In this document: positions 25,474 through 35,587 of the stretch, one piece after another | Layout of the letters: every line of letters starts with the position of its first letter | Numbering within the stretch: the first letter of the stretch is position 1 | Source: Roseomonas sp. | Lineage (GTDB): Bacteria; Pseudomonadota; Alphaproteobacteria; Acetobacterales; Acetobacteraceae | Assembly (NCBI GenBank): GCA_031180725.1 | Contig: JAPSLO010000008.1 | Coordinates: forward strand, 284,545-348,544 | DNA: 64,000 nt | Reading direction: 5' to 3' | Notes under the pieces: model-generated | Seen by the model: the letters and a program-made list of their open reading frames with translations, nothing else | What the model was told of the DNA's origin: nothing | Databases searched by the model: none | Made by a program: the position numbers and the translations under genes

Positions 25474-28044
25474 ATGATGTATTTCGCCCGCTGGAAGCAG
25501 CTCGCCATCCTGGGCGTCTGCCTCCTCGGCGTCCTGATCTCGGTGCCGAACCTGCTGCCGCGCGACAGCCTGCCGAGCTGGGCCCGGCAGATCAGCCTCG
25601 GCCTCGACCTCCGCGGCGGCTCCTATCTGCTGCTGGAAGTGGACACCTCCGCCATGGTGCGGGAGAGGCTGGAGGCGCTGGTGGATAGCGTCCGCCGCGG
25701 CGCCGCCGCCGCCAATCCGCGCATCCTCTATACCGGCCTTGCCGCGAACCCGGCGGAGCGCCGCGTCACCGTCCGCGCCTCCGATCCCGCCCGCGCCAAT
25801 GACCTCGCCCGCATCCTGCGGGAAGCCGCGATCGGCGTGGATGTGCGCGCTGGCACCCAGCAGCCCGACATCGAGGTGACCACCGCTCCCGACGGGACCG
25901 TGACCGCCACGCTGACCGAAGCAGCGCTGCGCGCCAAGGCGACCGGCGCGGTGGAACAGTCCATCGAGATCGTGCGCCGCCGCGTGGACGAGACCGGCGT
26001 GGCCGAGGCGCTGGTTGCCCGCCAGGGCCAGAACCGCATCCTGGTGCAGCTTCCGGGCGTGGAGGACCCCGCCCGCATCAAGGACCTGCTGGGCCGCACC
26101 GCGCGCATGACCTTCCACCTGGTGGACGAGGCCGCGAACCTGCAAGCCACCACGCCGCCGCCCGGCACCATGTTCCTGCCCGGGGAACGGGGCGAGGAAC
26201 GCTACGCGGTGCGCCGCCGGGTGGAGGTGGACGGTGCCAACCTCTCCGACGCTCGCGCCGCGCAGGACAGCCGCAACGGCGAATGGGTGGTGAACTTCAC
26301 CTTCGACAGCGTCGGCACCCGCCGCTTCGCCGAGGTGACGCGCCAGAATGTCGGCCGCCCCTTCGCCATCGTGCTGGACGAGAAGGTCATCACCGCCCCG
26401 GTGATCCGGGAGCCGATCACCGGCGGCCGCGGCCAGATCTCCGGCCAGTTCACCGCCCGCACCGCCACGGACCTCGCCGTGCTGCTGCGCGCCGGCGCCC
26501 TGCCCGCGCCGCTGACGGTGGTGGAGGAACGCACCGTCGGGCCGGAGCTCGGCGCCGACGCCATCCGGGCCGGCATCCTCTCCCTCGCCGCCGGCACGGC
26601 CTTCGTCTTCCTCTATATGGGGTTGGCCTACGGCTTCTTCGGCTGGGTCGCGAATATCGCGCTGTTCGCCAACATCATCATCATGATCGGCGTGCTGAGC
26701 GTGATCGGCGCGACGCTGACCCTGCCCGGCATCGCCGGCATCGTGCTCACCCTCGGCACCGCGCTCGACGCCAACATCCTGATCAATGAGCGCATCCGAG
26801 AGGAGGTGAAGCTCGGGCGAAGTCCGATCAATGCGCTGGAGGCCGGCTATTCCAAGGCCTCTGGCACGATCCTGGACTCCAACCTGACCAATCTGATCGC
26901 CATGGCCTGCCTCTATGGCTTCGGCAGCGGGCCGGTGAAGGGCTTCGCGGTGACGGTGGCGATCGGCACGGTAGTGCAGATGTGGACGGCCACCGTCGTC
27001 TCGCGCCTCATCATTTCCTGGTGGTTCCGCGCCCGCCGGCCGAAGGAGCTGCCGGTGGTGGAGAAGCCGGGGGTCGGGCTGATGGGCCGGCTGGGCCGGC
27101 CGCTGTTCCGGCTGGTGCCGGATGTCACGAAGATCCGCTTCATGAAGGGGGCACGGATAGGCCTGCTCGCTTCGGGCATCCTCTCCACCGCCTCGGTCAT
27201 CGGCGCCTTCTATCCGGGGCTGGAGAAGGGCATCGACTTCAAGGGCGGCATTGTGATGGAGGTGCGCACGCCTGGCCCGGCGGACCTCGCGCAGCTGCGC
27301 TCCACGGTGGGCGGGCTGAACCTGGGCGATGTCGGCCTGCAGGAATTCGGCCAGGCCGACACGGTGCTGATCCGCCTGCCCGCCCAGGGCGAGGAACAGG
27401 CCACCCAGGCCGCCGTCGCCCGCGTGCGCAGCAGCCTGGAACAAGTGGCTCCCGGCACCCGCATCCTGCGCGTCGAAGCCGTGGGTAACCGCGTGTCGGA
27501 AGAGCTGTTCATCGGCGGGCTGATCGCGCTGGCGCTCAGCTTCGGCGCGATGCTGCTCTACATCTGGTTCCGTTTCGAATGGCAGTTCGCCATCGCCTGC
27601 GTCGCGACCTTGTTGCTGGACACCACAAAGGTGGTCGGCGTGATGGTGGTGACCGGGATTGAGTTCAACCTGACCACCGTTGCGGCCATCCTGACCATCA
27701 TCGGCTTCAACGCCAACGACAAGGTCGTGGTGTTCGATCGCATGCGGGAGAACCTGCGGAAGTTCAAACAGATGCCGCTGCGGGACCTGGTGGACCTGAG
27801 CATCAACGAGACGCTGAACCGCAGCCTCGGCACCTCCATGACGCTGCTGCTCTCGGCGCTGCCTCTGGCGCTGTTCGGCGGCGATGCGCTCTCCGGCTTC
27901 GCTTGGCTGATGGTGGCGGGCATCATCATCGGCACCTCCTCCTCCACCTTCATCGCGGCGCCGATCGTGCTGTTCACCGGGGCGAAATCACTGCGGAAGC
28001 AGGAGCCAGCCCCGCCCAGGCCCGCAGGAGCCGCCGCGTCTTGA
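25474..28044 (+). CDS. secDF: Fused protein translocase subunit SecDF
   Basis: This single 856-residue chain joins SecD (about 1-530) and SecF (about 545-840). These membrane subunits use the proton motive force to complete Sec export. SecD shows LGLDLRGGSYLLLEVD after the first helix, the periplasmic P1 domain, and TALDANILINERIREE (residues 429-444) with the essential Asp. SecF shows KGIDFKGGIVMEVRT and NANDKVVVFDR (746-756) retaining the Asp in helix four, although the usual ND(T) is NDK. MM at the start comes from two adjacent ATGs. yajC is not next to it. Its TGA overlaps the start of the following Bug-type receptor. Confidence 0.95.
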   Translation: MMYFARWKQLAILGVCLLGVLISVPNLLPRDSLPSWARQISLGLDLRGGSYLLLEVDTSAMVRERLEALVDSVRRGAAAANPRILYTGLAANPAERRVTVRASDPARANDLARILREAAIGVDVRAGTQQPDIEVTTAPDGTVTATLTEAALRAKATGAVEQSIEIVRRRVDETGVAEALVARQGQNRILVQLPGVEDPARIKDLLGRTARMTFHLVDEAANLQATTPPPGTMFLPGERGEERYAVRRRVEVDGANLSDARAAQDSRNGEWVVNFTFDSVGTRRFAEVTRQNVGRPFAIVLDEKVITAPVIREPITGGRGQISGQFTARTATDLAVLLRAGALPAPLTVVEERTVGPELGADAIRAGILSLAAGTAFVFLYMGLAYGFFGWVANIALFANIIIMIGVLSVIGATLTLPGIAGIVLTLGTALDANILINERIREEVKLGRSPINALEAGYSKASGTILDSNLTNLIAMACLYGFGSGPVKGFAVTVAIGTVVQMWTATVVSRLIISWWFRARRPKELPVVEKPGVGLMGRLGRPLFRLVPDVTKIRFMKGARIGLLASGILSTASVIGAFYPGLEKGIDFKGGIVMEVRTPGPADLAQLRSTVGGLNLGDVGLQEFGQADTVLIRLPAQGEEQATQAAVARVRSSLEQVAPGTRILRVEAVGNRVSEELFIGGLIALALSFGAMLLYIWFRFEWQFAIACVATLLLDTTKVVGVMVVTGIEFNLTTVAAILTIIGFNANDKVVVFDRMRENLRKFKQMPLRDLVDLSINETLNRSLGTSMTLLLSALPLALFGGDALSGFAWLMVAGIIIGTSSSTFIAAPIVLFTGAKSLRKQEPAPPRPAGAAAS

Positions 28045-28985
28045 GAATTTCCCGCCGCGCCCTGACAGGTTTAGCGGCGGGCCTTCTTCTGCCCGCCCCG
28101 GCACTGGCCAACCGCCGGAACGCGGTGGACCTGCTGGTGCCAGGGCCGGCCGGCGGCACGCCGGATCGCATGGCGCGCGCCCTGGCCCCCTTCCTGGAGC
28201 GCGCCTGGCCACGCCAGGCGCTGATGCTGCGCAACTGCCCCGGCCGCGGCGGGCTGGAGGTGGTGAGCGAACTCGCGGACCGGCGGCGTGCCCGCCCCGC
28301 CATCGCCATGCTGACCACCCCCCTGCTGCTGGCGCGCGCGGTGGAGGCGGGAGAGGACTCCCCCCTTTCCCGGATGGCGCCGCTGGCCGCGCTGATAGAG
28401 GAACCGGTGGTGCTGGTGACGGCGCCCGGCCGCACCACGGATCTCGACAAGCTCCGGGCAGGCGCGCCCGACAGTTCCATCGGCACCCCTCCGGCCGGCA
28501 CGGGTGGGCATGTGGCGGGCATGCGCCTGGCCGAGCGCGCCGGGCTGCCGCTGCTGCCCTTCCCTTCGGCGGCGGCGGCACGGCAGGCGGCGGCGGCGGG
28601 GCATGTGGCGGCCTCCGCCCTGACCCTGCCCGACGCGATCGGGTTCTTGCGGGAGAACAAGCTGGTCGCGCTGGGCGTCGCCCTGCCGGAGCGCATCCCG
28701 CTGCTGCCCGAGTTGCCGACCCTGCGCGAAGCAGGGCTGGAAGTGCTGGGCGCCACGCGGCGCGGCTTCGCCCTGGCCAAGGACGCGCCGGAGAACTGGC
28801 GCAACTGGCTTCGTGCCGGATTGGAATCGCTGGCCGCTGATCCCGACCTCGCAGCACAATGTGGCGAAGTCGGACAGGTTCCCCGCTTCCTCGGGCCAGA
28901 AGCATGGGGCAGCCTGTTGATACGACAAGAGGAACAACTGCGCCGTCGCTGGCGCGACGAGCCCTGGTTGCCCCGCCGCGCGTGA
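28041..28985 (+). CDS. Bug-type (tripartite tricarboxylate transporter) substrate-binding protein, divergent
   Basis: The 314-residue protein starts at a TTG that overlaps the secDF stop (TTGA). It has a signal peptide with twin arginines (ISRRALTGLAAGLLLPAPALA). The mature part follows the TctC/Bug pattern (VDLLVPGPAGGTPDRMARALAPFLERAW, then LPELPTLREAGLEV near residue 225) but is more divergent than the four Bug proteins at 52-62 kb. No TctA/TctB membrane genes are nearby. It would bind a small carboxylate in the periplasm. The translational link to secDF is odd and may only reflect gene packing. Confidence 0.8.
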   Translation: MRISRRALTGLAAGLLLPAPALANRRNAVDLLVPGPAGGTPDRMARALAPFLERAWPRQALMLRNCPGRGGLEVVSELADRRRARPAIAMLTTPLLLARAVEAGEDSPLSRMAPLAALIEEPVVLVTAPGRTTDLDKLRAGAPDSSIGTPPAGTGGHVAGMRLAERAGLPLLPFPSAAAARQAAAAGHVAASALTLPDAIGFLRENKLVALGVALPERIPLLPELPTLREAGLEVLGATRRGFALAKDAPENWRNWLRAGLESLAADPDLAAQCGEVGQVPRFLGPEAWGSLLIRQEEQLRRRWRDEPWLPRRA

Positions 28986-29127
28986 GGATGATGGCTGTTG
29001 CACCAAATTGCGGAGCGCTGTAGGCATTTGAGACAGCATCATCTTTGCCGAGCGTTGCATGACGCCCTCGGGCGCAATCCAGGAGAGTTACGGCCCGCTG
29101 CGACCAGACGACCGGAGGCATGACTCC

Positions 29128-30276
29128 GTGCTGCGGCGCCGACGAGGGATGCCTGACCTGCCCAGCTTCGTGCTGGTGGCCAGCGATCCCCTGGTGATCG
29201 CGGCAGCACGCGAAGCGGCGACCCGGCTGCACGGGCCGCGCCCCATCCAGATCGTGACGGGTCTTGAGGCGCTGCAGCGGCTGGTTGGCCCCGGCCAGCC
29301 GCCGCGCCACCTGGTGCTGGAAGGCACCGCCGCCGGCGGCGCCCTGCTCTCAGCCGCAAGCGACCCCTTCAGTGGCACCGAGGTGGTGGTGGTAACCCGA
29401 CCCGGCGAGAAAGTGCCCGCCGGCCTGCGTTCCGCCCCCGCCGAAGGCGCCCGGCTGGCCGAGGTGCTGGCCGGGCCCGGCAGCTATGCCCCCTTGCCTG
29501 CCGCCGATGCCGCCGCCTTGGAAGCCGGATTAGAGCGCGGCGAGATCACGGTGCGCTTCCAGCCGATCGTGCGGCTCTGCGACCGCCGGCCCGTGCTGGT
29601 GGAAGCCCTGGCGCGTTGGGAAAGGCCCGGCTTCGCCCTGGGCGCCGGCGCCTTTGTGGCGACCGCGGAAGGCGCAGGGCTCGGCACCAAGCTCACCCTG
29701 GCCGTGGCTCGGCGCGCCCTGGCGGCATTGGCAGCAGTACGCAGCCGTGCCCGGCTGCGGCTGACCTTCAACGTGCCACTCGCCGCCCTTCTGCAGTCTG
29801 ATCTGCCCAACCGCCTCTCCGCCCTTGTGGCCGAAGCCGGCTTTCCGGCCGAGGATGTGCTGCTGGAACTGACCGAAAGCACCGAGGTGCGCGACACCGC
29901 CCTGCTGGGGCAGGCGCTGCGGCGCCTGCGCAGGCGCGGTTTCGGTGTGCTGCTGGACGACCTGGGCCTCAATGACCCACGCGCCAGGCTGCTGAAGCTG
30001 CCCTTCGTCGGCGTGAAGCTGGACCGCGCCGTCATCTCTGCCATGCCCACGCAGCGCCGGGCCCGTGCCCTGGTAGAACGGCTGGTGCGCGACGCGCGCC
30101 GCCAGGGCCGCGCGGTCATCGCCGAGGGCGTAACCGACCCGCTGCTGTGGCGCCAGGTTGCCGCGACGGGCTGCGACCTGGCACAGGGCTTCGGCGTTGG
30201 CCGGCCCATCCCGCCTGAGGCGCTGCTCGCCTGGATCTCCGCATGGACGAGGGCAGCGCTGCAGACCGAGGCCTAG
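29128..30276 (+). CDS. EAL-domain cyclic-di-GMP phosphodiesterase
   Basis: The 382-residue cytoplasmic protein has an N-terminal region of about 110 residues resembling a degenerate receiver (SFVLVASDPLVIAAAREAA) without a clear phospho-acceptor, then an EAL domain. All main catalytic elements are present: EAL near residue 159, the Asn in TFNVPLA, Glu in LELTES, the Asp pair in LLDDLG, Lys in VKLDR, Glu in AEGVTD and Gln in QGFGVGRPIP. It should hydrolyse c-di-GMP to pGpG. No GGDEF domain is attached. GGAGG at 29114-29118 suits a GTG start at 29128; an ATG at 29149 is the alternative. Confidence 0.88.
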   Translation: MLRRRRGMPDLPSFVLVASDPLVIAAAREAATRLHGPRPIQIVTGLEALQRLVGPGQPPRHLVLEGTAAGGALLSAASDPFSGTEVVVVTRPGEKVPAGLRSAPAEGARLAEVLAGPGSYAPLPAADAAALEAGLERGEITVRFQPIVRLCDRRPVLVEALARWERPGFALGAGAFVATAEGAGLGTKLTLAVARRALAALAAVRSRARLRLTFNVPLAALLQSDLPNRLSALVAEAGFPAEDVLLELTESTEVRDTALLGQALRRLRRRGFGVLLDDLGLNDPRARLLKLPFVGVKLDRAVISAMPTQRRARALVERLVRDARRQGRAVIAEGVTDPLLWRQVAATGCDLAQGFGVGRPIPPEALLAWISAWTRAALQTEA

Positions 30277-30378
30277 GGCCTCGTCAAGTCAGGCAGAAAT
30301 GCCTGGCGGCCCGTGATTGCGACAGCACAGCCGGCCGGTTGCGGCGCCCGGGCAAGCAGATACCGCCCAGGCACTGCT

Positions 30379-31548
30379 TCAGCCGGACCAGGCTTCCTCG
30401 TAGAGCGCCACGATCTCCTCCGCGGTCGGCACGCGGGGATTGTTGGCCGGGCTGCCGGAGGCCAGCGCCTGCTGCGCCATGAGCGGCAGCAGCTCCACCC
30501 ATTTCTCCCGCGCAATGCCATAGGCCTGCGGGGTGGGCACCTCCAGCTCCCGGTTCAGGGCGCGGAGTTCGGCCAGCAGCTTCGCGCAGGCGGATTGGTC
30601 CCCCTCATCCTCCCGCGCCACGCCCATGGCGCGGGCCGCTTCGGCATAGCGGGCACGGCCGGCTTCCAGGCCGAAGGCCGTGACCGCGGGCAGCAGCATG
30701 GCATTGGACATGCCGTGCGGCACGTGGAAATGCGCGCCGATCGGGCGCGACATGCCATGCACCAGCGCCACGCTGCTATTGCTGAAGGCCAAGCCCGCCT
30801 GCGTCGCGCCGCGCATCATCGCCTCGCGCGCCGCCGCATCGCCGGGATTCGCCCAGACGCGGCGCAGATTGGGCGCGATCAGCCGCATGGCGCTGCGGGC
30901 ATAGTCGTCGGCCATCGGGTTGGCGCGCTTGCTGACGAAGGCTTCCAATGCATGGGTCAGGCTATCGATGCCGGTGTCAGCGGTGATGCGCTTCGGCAGT
31001 CCGAAGGTCAGCTCATGATCCACGACGGCGGCCAACGGCAGCGCGCCAAGGCCGGCGATCAGCATCTTCTCGCCGCGTTCGGTGTCGGTGACGACGGTGA
31101 AGCGCGTCGCCTCGCTGCCGGTACCGGCAGTGGTGGGCACGCAGATCACCGGCAGGGCGGCGGTGTTGGCGGCAGCGGGCACCTTGTAGGTACGGATATG
31201 CGTGCCGGGCGGCGCGGCGGCCAGGATCGCCATGGCCTTGGCAGTGTCCATCGAGCTGCCGCCGCCGAAGCCGATCAGGCAGTCATAGGCCCCGGCCCGC
31301 AACATGGCGACGCCAACCTCAACGACCGTGTCGGTCGGATCGGGCACGGTGCCCGAGAAGAGTTCGGGTGCCAGGCCGGCGACACGCAGCGGTGCGAGGG
31401 CGTGCTCCACCAGACCGGAGGAGACCATGAAGGGATCTGTGACGACCAGCGGGCGGGAGAGGCCAAGCTGCGAAAGCACCTCGGCTAGCTGTTTCACGGC
31501 CCCGCCACCCATCAGCATCAGGCGTGGCGCCACGAGCTGCACGGCCAT
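30379..31548 (-). CDS. Iron-containing alcohol dehydrogenase
   Basis: The 389-residue group III dehydrogenase has the NAD(P)-binding GFGGGSSMDTAKA near residue 97. The metal ligands are Asp and His in TGIDSLTHALEAF (about 195-207) and His in ALVHGMSRPIG and FHVPHGMSNAM (about 260-280). It oxidises or reduces an alcohol/aldehyde; related enzymes act on lactaldehyde, maleylacetate or 1,3-propanediol. It lies 101 bases downstream of dppF on the same strand, so it may be the last gene of the peptide-importer operon. The substrate is unknown. Confidence 0.87.
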   Translation of the reverse strand: MAVQLVAPRLMLMGGGAVKQLAEVLSQLGLSRPLVVTDPFMVSSGLVEHALAPLRVAGLAPELFSGTVPDPTDTVVEVGVAMLRAGAYDCLIGFGGGSSMDTAKAMAILAAAPPGTHIRTYKVPAAANTAALPVICVPTTAGTGSEATRFTVVTDTERGEKMLIAGLGALPLAAVVDHELTFGLPKRITADTGIDSLTHALEAFVSKRANPMADDYARSAMRLIAPNLRRVWANPGDAAAREAMMRGATQAGLAFSNSSVALVHGMSRPIGAHFHVPHGMSNAMLLPAVTAFGLEAGRARYAEAARAMGVAREDEGDQSACAKLLAELRALNRELEVPTPQAYGIAREKWVELLPLMAQQALASGSPANNPRVPTAEEIVALYEEAWSG

Positions 31549-31649
31549 CGCGCGTTTCCTCCTTCCCGGTTCTGCCCTTTCAACTTAGGCGCGGTCGCGA
31601 GGCAGGGCCAGGAGGCGCCTGGGACGGGGAAGCCCTCCAGGCATCCGGG

Positions 31650-32723
31650 TCAGGCGGCTGCCCGCCTTGCCTTTGCCGCCGCGTAGAGGGCCAGGCGCTT
31701 CGCTGCCAGCGGCTCCAGCCCCTGCCCCGTGCCGGCATCGAAAGCCGGCAGGCTTTCGGCGAAGTGGCAGGCGCTGGCATGGCCGGCTTCCAACTCCCGC
31801 AGTGGCGGTGCCTCGGTGCGGCAGACCTCCTGCACGAAAGGGCAGCGCGTGTGGAAGCGGCAGCCGGGCGGCGGGTTAAGCGGGCTCGGCACATCGCCAC
31901 CCAGCGGCGTGACACGCCCGCGCAGCCGCGGATCGGGATGCGGAATGGCGGAGAGCAGCGCGCGCGTATAGGGATGGCGTGGCGCGGCGAAGAGCACCCG
32001 CTTCGGCGCCATCTCCACGATCTGGCCCAGATACATCACCGCCACCCGGTCCGCCATGTGGCGCACCACCGCCAGGTCATGCGCGATGAACAGGTAGCTG
32101 AGGCCGAACCGCGCCTGCAGGTCCTTCAGCAGGTTCACGACCTGCGCCTGGATCGAGACATCCAGCGCCGAGACCGGCTCGTCGCAGACCACCAGCTCCG
32201 GCTGCACCGCCAAGGCACGCGCGATCCCGATGCGCTGGCGCTGGCCGCCGCTGAACTCATGCGGGAAGCGCTGCGCATGGAAAGGCGCCAGGCCCACAAG
32301 CCCCAGCAATTCGCGCACCCGCGCGGCGCGAGAGGCGCCATCGCCGATGCCATGCACCTCCATCGGCTCCGCGATGGCGTCGCCGACGCTGAGGCGCGGG
32401 TTCAGCGAGGCATAGGGATCCTGGAACACCACCTGCACGCGCCGGCGCAACGCACGGAGCTCGGCCTTGCCAGCAACCTCCACGCCGTCGAAGCGGATGG
32501 TGCCTGCACTGGGTTCGATCAGCCGCAGCACCAGGCGGGCGGTGGTGGATTTGCCGCAGCCGCTCTCGCCCACCAGCGCCAGGGTCTCGCCACGCGCGAT
32601 GGAGAAGGAAACGCCATCCACCGCGCGCACCGCGCCGGCGGCGCGGCCCAGCAGCCCGGCCTTCACCGGGTAGTGCTTGGCCAGGCCCTCGACCTGGAGG
32701 AGCGGTGCGGTGTGCGACATCAT
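31650..32723 (-). CDS. dppF: Oligopeptide/dipeptide ABC importer ATPase, DppF type
   Basis: The 357-residue ATPase has Walker [11 protein letters not shown], the Q-loop in [16 protein letters not shown], the signature FSGGQRQR, and Walker [16 protein letters not shown]-terminal oligo_HPY region contains CRFHTRCPF, whose Cys usually bind an Fe-S cluster in this family. It energises uptake together with the DppD subunit and the permeases encoded upstream. The ATG at 32723 overlaps the dppD stop (ATGA). Importer substrates in this family range from peptides to opines and metals. Confidence 0.92.
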   Translation of the reverse strand: MMSHTAPLLQVEGLAKHYPVKAGLLGRAAGAVRAVDGVSFSIARGETLALVGESGCGKSTTARLVLRLIEPSAGTIRFDGVEVAGKAELRALRRRVQVVFQDPYASLNPRLSVGDAIAEPMEVHGIGDGASRAARVRELLGLVGLAPFHAQRFPHEFSGGQRQRIGIARALAVQPELVVCDEPVSALDVSIQAQVVNLLKDLQARFGLSYLFIAHDLAVVRHMADRVAVMYLGQIVEMAPKRVLFAAPRHPYTRALLSAIPHPDPRLRGRVTPLGGDVPSPLNPPPGCRFHTRCPFVQEVCRTEAPPLRELEAGHASACHFAESLPAFDAGTGQGLEPLAAKRLALYAAAKARRAAA

Positions 32724-33763
32724 GCCGGGGCCAGGTCCATCGTATTTTCCACCGGCGCGCGGATGCAGGCCGCCCAGTGCGGAGAGGATGGGTCTTCGGT
32801 CAGCGGTTCCAGCGGCGGCTGGGCGCGGGTGCAAGCCTCGATGGCGAACGGGCACCGCGGATGAAAGCGGCAGCCCTTCGGCAGGGCGAAAGGCGGCGGC
32901 ACGCTGCCCTCGATGGCCAGCAGACGCTCGCGATCCTCGTCCAGGCGCGGAACGGAGCCGAGCAGGCCGAGGGTGTAGGGATGCTGTGGGCTGCGGAAGA
33001 GCTCCGCCGCCGTGGCGCGTTCCACCACCTTGCCGGCGTACATCACCGCGACCTCATCCGCCATTTCCGCCACCACGCCAAGGTCGTGGGTGATGAGGAT
33101 GATGGACATGCCGGTCTCGGCCTGCAGTTCCCGCAGCAGGTCCAGGATCTGTGCCTGCACCGTCACGTCCAGCGCGGTGGTCGGCTCGTCCGCGATCAGC
33201 AGGCGCGGGCGGCAGGCCAGCGCCATGGCGATCATCACCCGCTGCCGCATGCCGCCCGAAAGCTGGTGCGGATAATCCTCGAAGCGGCGTTCCGGCGAGG
33301 GAATGCGCACACGCTTCAGCGCCTCGATCGCGCGGTCGCGCAAATCCCTGTCGGAGGCGCGCTTGTCATGCGCGCGCATGGCTTCGGTGATCTGCCGGCC
33401 GATCGGATGCACCGGGTTCAGGCTGGTCATCGGTTCCTGGAAGATCATCGCCACCTGGCTGCCGCGCACATCGCGCATCTGCGCCGGTGGCAGCTTCAGC
33501 AGGTCGCGCCCTTCCAGTGTCACGCTGCCGGCGGCCACGCGGCCGGGGTGCGGCACCAAGCGCATGATGGACAGGCTGAGCATGGACTTGCCGCAGCCAC
33601 TCTCCCCCACGATGCCGAGCGTGCGGCCGCGCGGCACGGTGAGATCCACGCCGTCCACCGCGGCGATCTCGCCGAGCGAGCCGCGGAAGACGGTCCGCAG
33701 CCCCTGGATGCGGAGAAGCGGATCTGGCGCGCCCACGGCGCCCATGTCGAGCCCAGCGCTCAC
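32720..33763 (-). CDS. dppD: Oligopeptide/dipeptide ABC importer ATPase, DppD type
   Basis: The 347-residue ATPase has Walker [10 protein letters not shown], the signature LSGGMRQR, Walker [15 protein letters not shown] and the C-terminal oligo_HPY block with CRFHPRCPF. It pairs with the next ATPase of the operon. The start is a GTG at 33763 that overlaps the stop of the amidohydrolase gene (GTGA); a GTG two codons upstream is also in frame. Interruption of the dpp order by an amidohydrolase and a VOC gene shows these enzymes belong to the same function. Confidence 0.92.
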   Translation of the reverse strand: MSAGLDMGAVGAPDPLLRIQGLRTVFRGSLGEIAAVDGVDLTVPRGRTLGIVGESGCGKSMLSLSIMRLVPHPGRVAAGSVTLEGRDLLKLPPAQMRDVRGSQVAMIFQEPMTSLNPVHPIGRQITEAMRAHDKRASDRDLRDRAIEALKRVRIPSPERRFEDYPHQLSGGMRQRVMIAMALACRPRLLIADEPTTALDVTVQAQILDLLRELQAETGMSIILITHDLGVVAEMADEVAVMYAGKVVERATAAELFRSPQHPYTLGLLGSVPRLDEDRERLLAIEGSVPPPFALPKGCRFHPRCPFAIEACTRAQPPLEPLTEDPSSPHWAACIRAPVENTMDLAPA

Positions 33764-35190
33764 GACCACCGGAAGGTCGGCGGGGAGGAGACCTCGACCG
33801 GACGATGCGCCCAGTCCTGCGCCGGCGCATTGGCGATGACGCGCTTCTGGGCCTCATGCAGCGCGGCCGCCGCGGCGCGGTAGTCCATGGTGATCACCTC
33901 GCCATCCGCCACCACCTTGCGGCCATCCACGAAGACATCCTTCACCGCACGGTCGCCCGCGGCATAGACCAGGCTGCGCATGGGATCGCGGGCGGGGCGC
34001 ATCATCGGGTGGGTGACGTCCACCAGCACGAAATCGGCGCGGCAGCCGGCGGCGAGGCGACCGATGTCCTCGCGCCCCAACGCCTTCGCGCCACCGATGG
34101 TGGCGGCATCGAACAGTTCGGTCGTCGTCAGGCTGCGGGGATCATTGGCCTGGGTGCGCGCCAGATAGGCCGCGAGCCGCAGCTCATCCAGCATGTTGTG
34201 CGGATAGGTATCGGTGCCCAGGCCCATATTCACCCCGGAGCGCTTGTAGCGGCCGAAATGCTTCAGGGTGATGCCGCGGCGGGCGAAGACGGTCGGGCAA
34301 TGCGCCACGGTGGTGCCGGTTTCGGCCAGGCGCTTCAAATCGGTATCGGTCCACCACCTGGTGCTCGGGTGGTCATCCAGGAAGATGCCATGGCCGATGA
34401 TGGAACGGTCGGACAGCAGGCCCATCGAATCGAGCCAGCCGATCGGCGTCATGCCATGCCGGCGGGTGATCTCGTGGAACTCCACCACGGACTGCGCGGC
34501 GTGGATCTGCCAGGAAAGGCCGCGGCGGCCGGCTTCCTGGAAGCTTTCCTTCAGCAGTGTGTCGGTGCAGGTGTCGATCTGCGCGGGCACCACCATGCCG
34601 AAGAGCCGGCCGCTTTCGTGCTGCTCGGCGCGTTCGATGAGGTTGAGCGCCTCGGCCATGGCCTTCTCGCCGGCGGCCACGTCCCATTCGTACTGCACGA
34701 CATGGCCGTTCTTCGTGTACCAGCGCGCCGACTTGAACATCGGCGCGATGCAGACCCGCAGCCCCGATTCCGCCAGCAGGTCCAGCCAGCCCGGATGCGC
34801 CATGGAAAGGTCGGCGACAGTCGTGACGCCGGACAGCAGCAATTCCGACAGGGCGACGCGCACACAATGGGGGACCGCTTCCGCATCGGCGCGGAAGATC
34901 GGCATGAATTCGTAAAGTGAGGAGTTGTAGAGGCCCGGGCTGCCGATCTCGTCGATCAGCCCCTTGTTCATCGGCTCGCTGGAGGGGTGCGAGTGGATGT
35001 TGACCAGGCCCGGCATGACCATCAGGCCCTTGCCGCTGATCTCCTCCTCGACCGGGCCGGCATAGCCGCGGCCGACGAAGGTCAGCGTGCCGCCGTCATA
35101 GGCGACATCGGCATCCGGCAGGTAGACATGGCTCTGCGTCCCCTTGTCCCAGGCGACGACGAGATCGGCGTTGCGGATGAGGGTTGTCAT
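33760..35190 (-). CDS. Amidohydrolase of the ATZ/TRZ (cytosine-deaminase-like) group
   Basis: The 476-residue metal hydrolase has VNIHSHP as its first metal motif (residues about 72-78), QIHAAQS near 238, IGHGIFLDD near 273 and GTDTYPHN near 330, the His/His/His/Asp set of the superfamily. These enzymes deaminate or dechlorinate heterocycles such as S-adenosylhomocysteine, guanine or triazines, or hydrolyse cyclic amides. The gene sits between the VOC and dppD genes, overlapping both stops and starts. This suggests it processes the imported compound. The precise substrate is unknown. Confidence 0.85.
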   Translation of the reverse strand: MTTLIRNADLVVAWDKGTQSHVYLPDADVAYDGGTLTFVGRGYAGPVEEEISGKGLMVMPGLVNIHSHPSSEPMNKGLIDEIGSPGLYNSSLYEFMPIFRADAEAVPHCVRVALSELLLSGVTTVADLSMAHPGWLDLLAESGLRVCIAPMFKSARWYTKNGHVVQYEWDVAAGEKAMAEALNLIERAEQHESGRLFGMVVPAQIDTCTDTLLKESFQEAGRRGLSWQIHAAQSVVEFHEITRRHGMTPIGWLDSMGLLSDRSIIGHGIFLDDHPSTRWWTDTDLKRLAETGTTVAHCPTVFARRGITLKHFGRYKRSGVNMGLGTDTYPHNMLDELRLAAYLARTQANDPRSLTTTELFDAATIGGAKALGREDIGRLAAGCRADFVLVDVTHPMMRPARDPMRSLVYAAGDRAVKDVFVDGRKVVADGEVITMDYRAAAAALHEAQKRVIANAPAQDWAHRPVEVSSPPTFRWS

Positions 35191-35579
35191 GTCTGGTCCT
35201 TCGCGGCGCCGGGGGCGTGGCAGGCCGCTTCGATGTTGTGGCCGTCGGGATCGATCACGAAGGCAGCGTCGTCGTTGGAATGGAACCGCGCGCGGCGGCA
35301 ATGGGCCCCACTGTCCCGCCCGCTGGCGGCCGGAGGCGCGACATGGAAGGCATCCGCCGCCGCGCGGTCGGGCGCGGCGAGGACGAAATGGAGGGGCGCC
35401 GAGGACGCGGCGCCATTCTCCGGCGCGCCGATGAGGAAGATCGGCGCGCCATTTTGGCTGAACATTGCCCAGGCCCACCCTTCCGAATGGATATCCATGT
35501 CCAGGGCGCGCAGCGCCGCCCTGCACAGCGCGCGACTGCGCGGGACATCCGAAGCGTCATGGGCGAGCTGGTCGAGCAT
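35187..35579 (-). CDS. VOC-family (glyoxalase-like) protein
   Basis: The 130-residue protein has the paired beta-alpha-beta-beta-beta modules of the vicinal-oxygen-chelate fold. The C-terminal half ends with AAFVIDPDGHNIEAACH, whose Glu is the usual metal ligand, and LHFVLAAPDRAAADAFH supplies the central His. The first expected His (family DHL) is Gln here (MLDQLA), so metal binding may be altered. It is eight bases after dppA and overlaps the amidohydrolase start (ATGA). It could be a lyase, dioxygenase or binding protein for the imported compound. Confidence 0.78.
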   Translation of the reverse strand: MLDQLAHDASDVPRSRALCRAALRALDMDIHSEGWAWAMFSQNGAPIFLIGAPENGAASSAPLHFVLAAPDRAAADAFHVAPPAASGRDSGAHCRRARFHSNDDAAFVIDPDGHNIEAACHAPGAAKDQT

Positions 35580-35587
35580 CCCCGCCC

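Noticed and set aside
25276..27444. Long minus-strand open frame of over 700 codons opposite secDF
   Set aside because: A typical antisense shadow in GC-rich DNA; the plus strand encodes a complete, well-conserved SecDF across the same bases.
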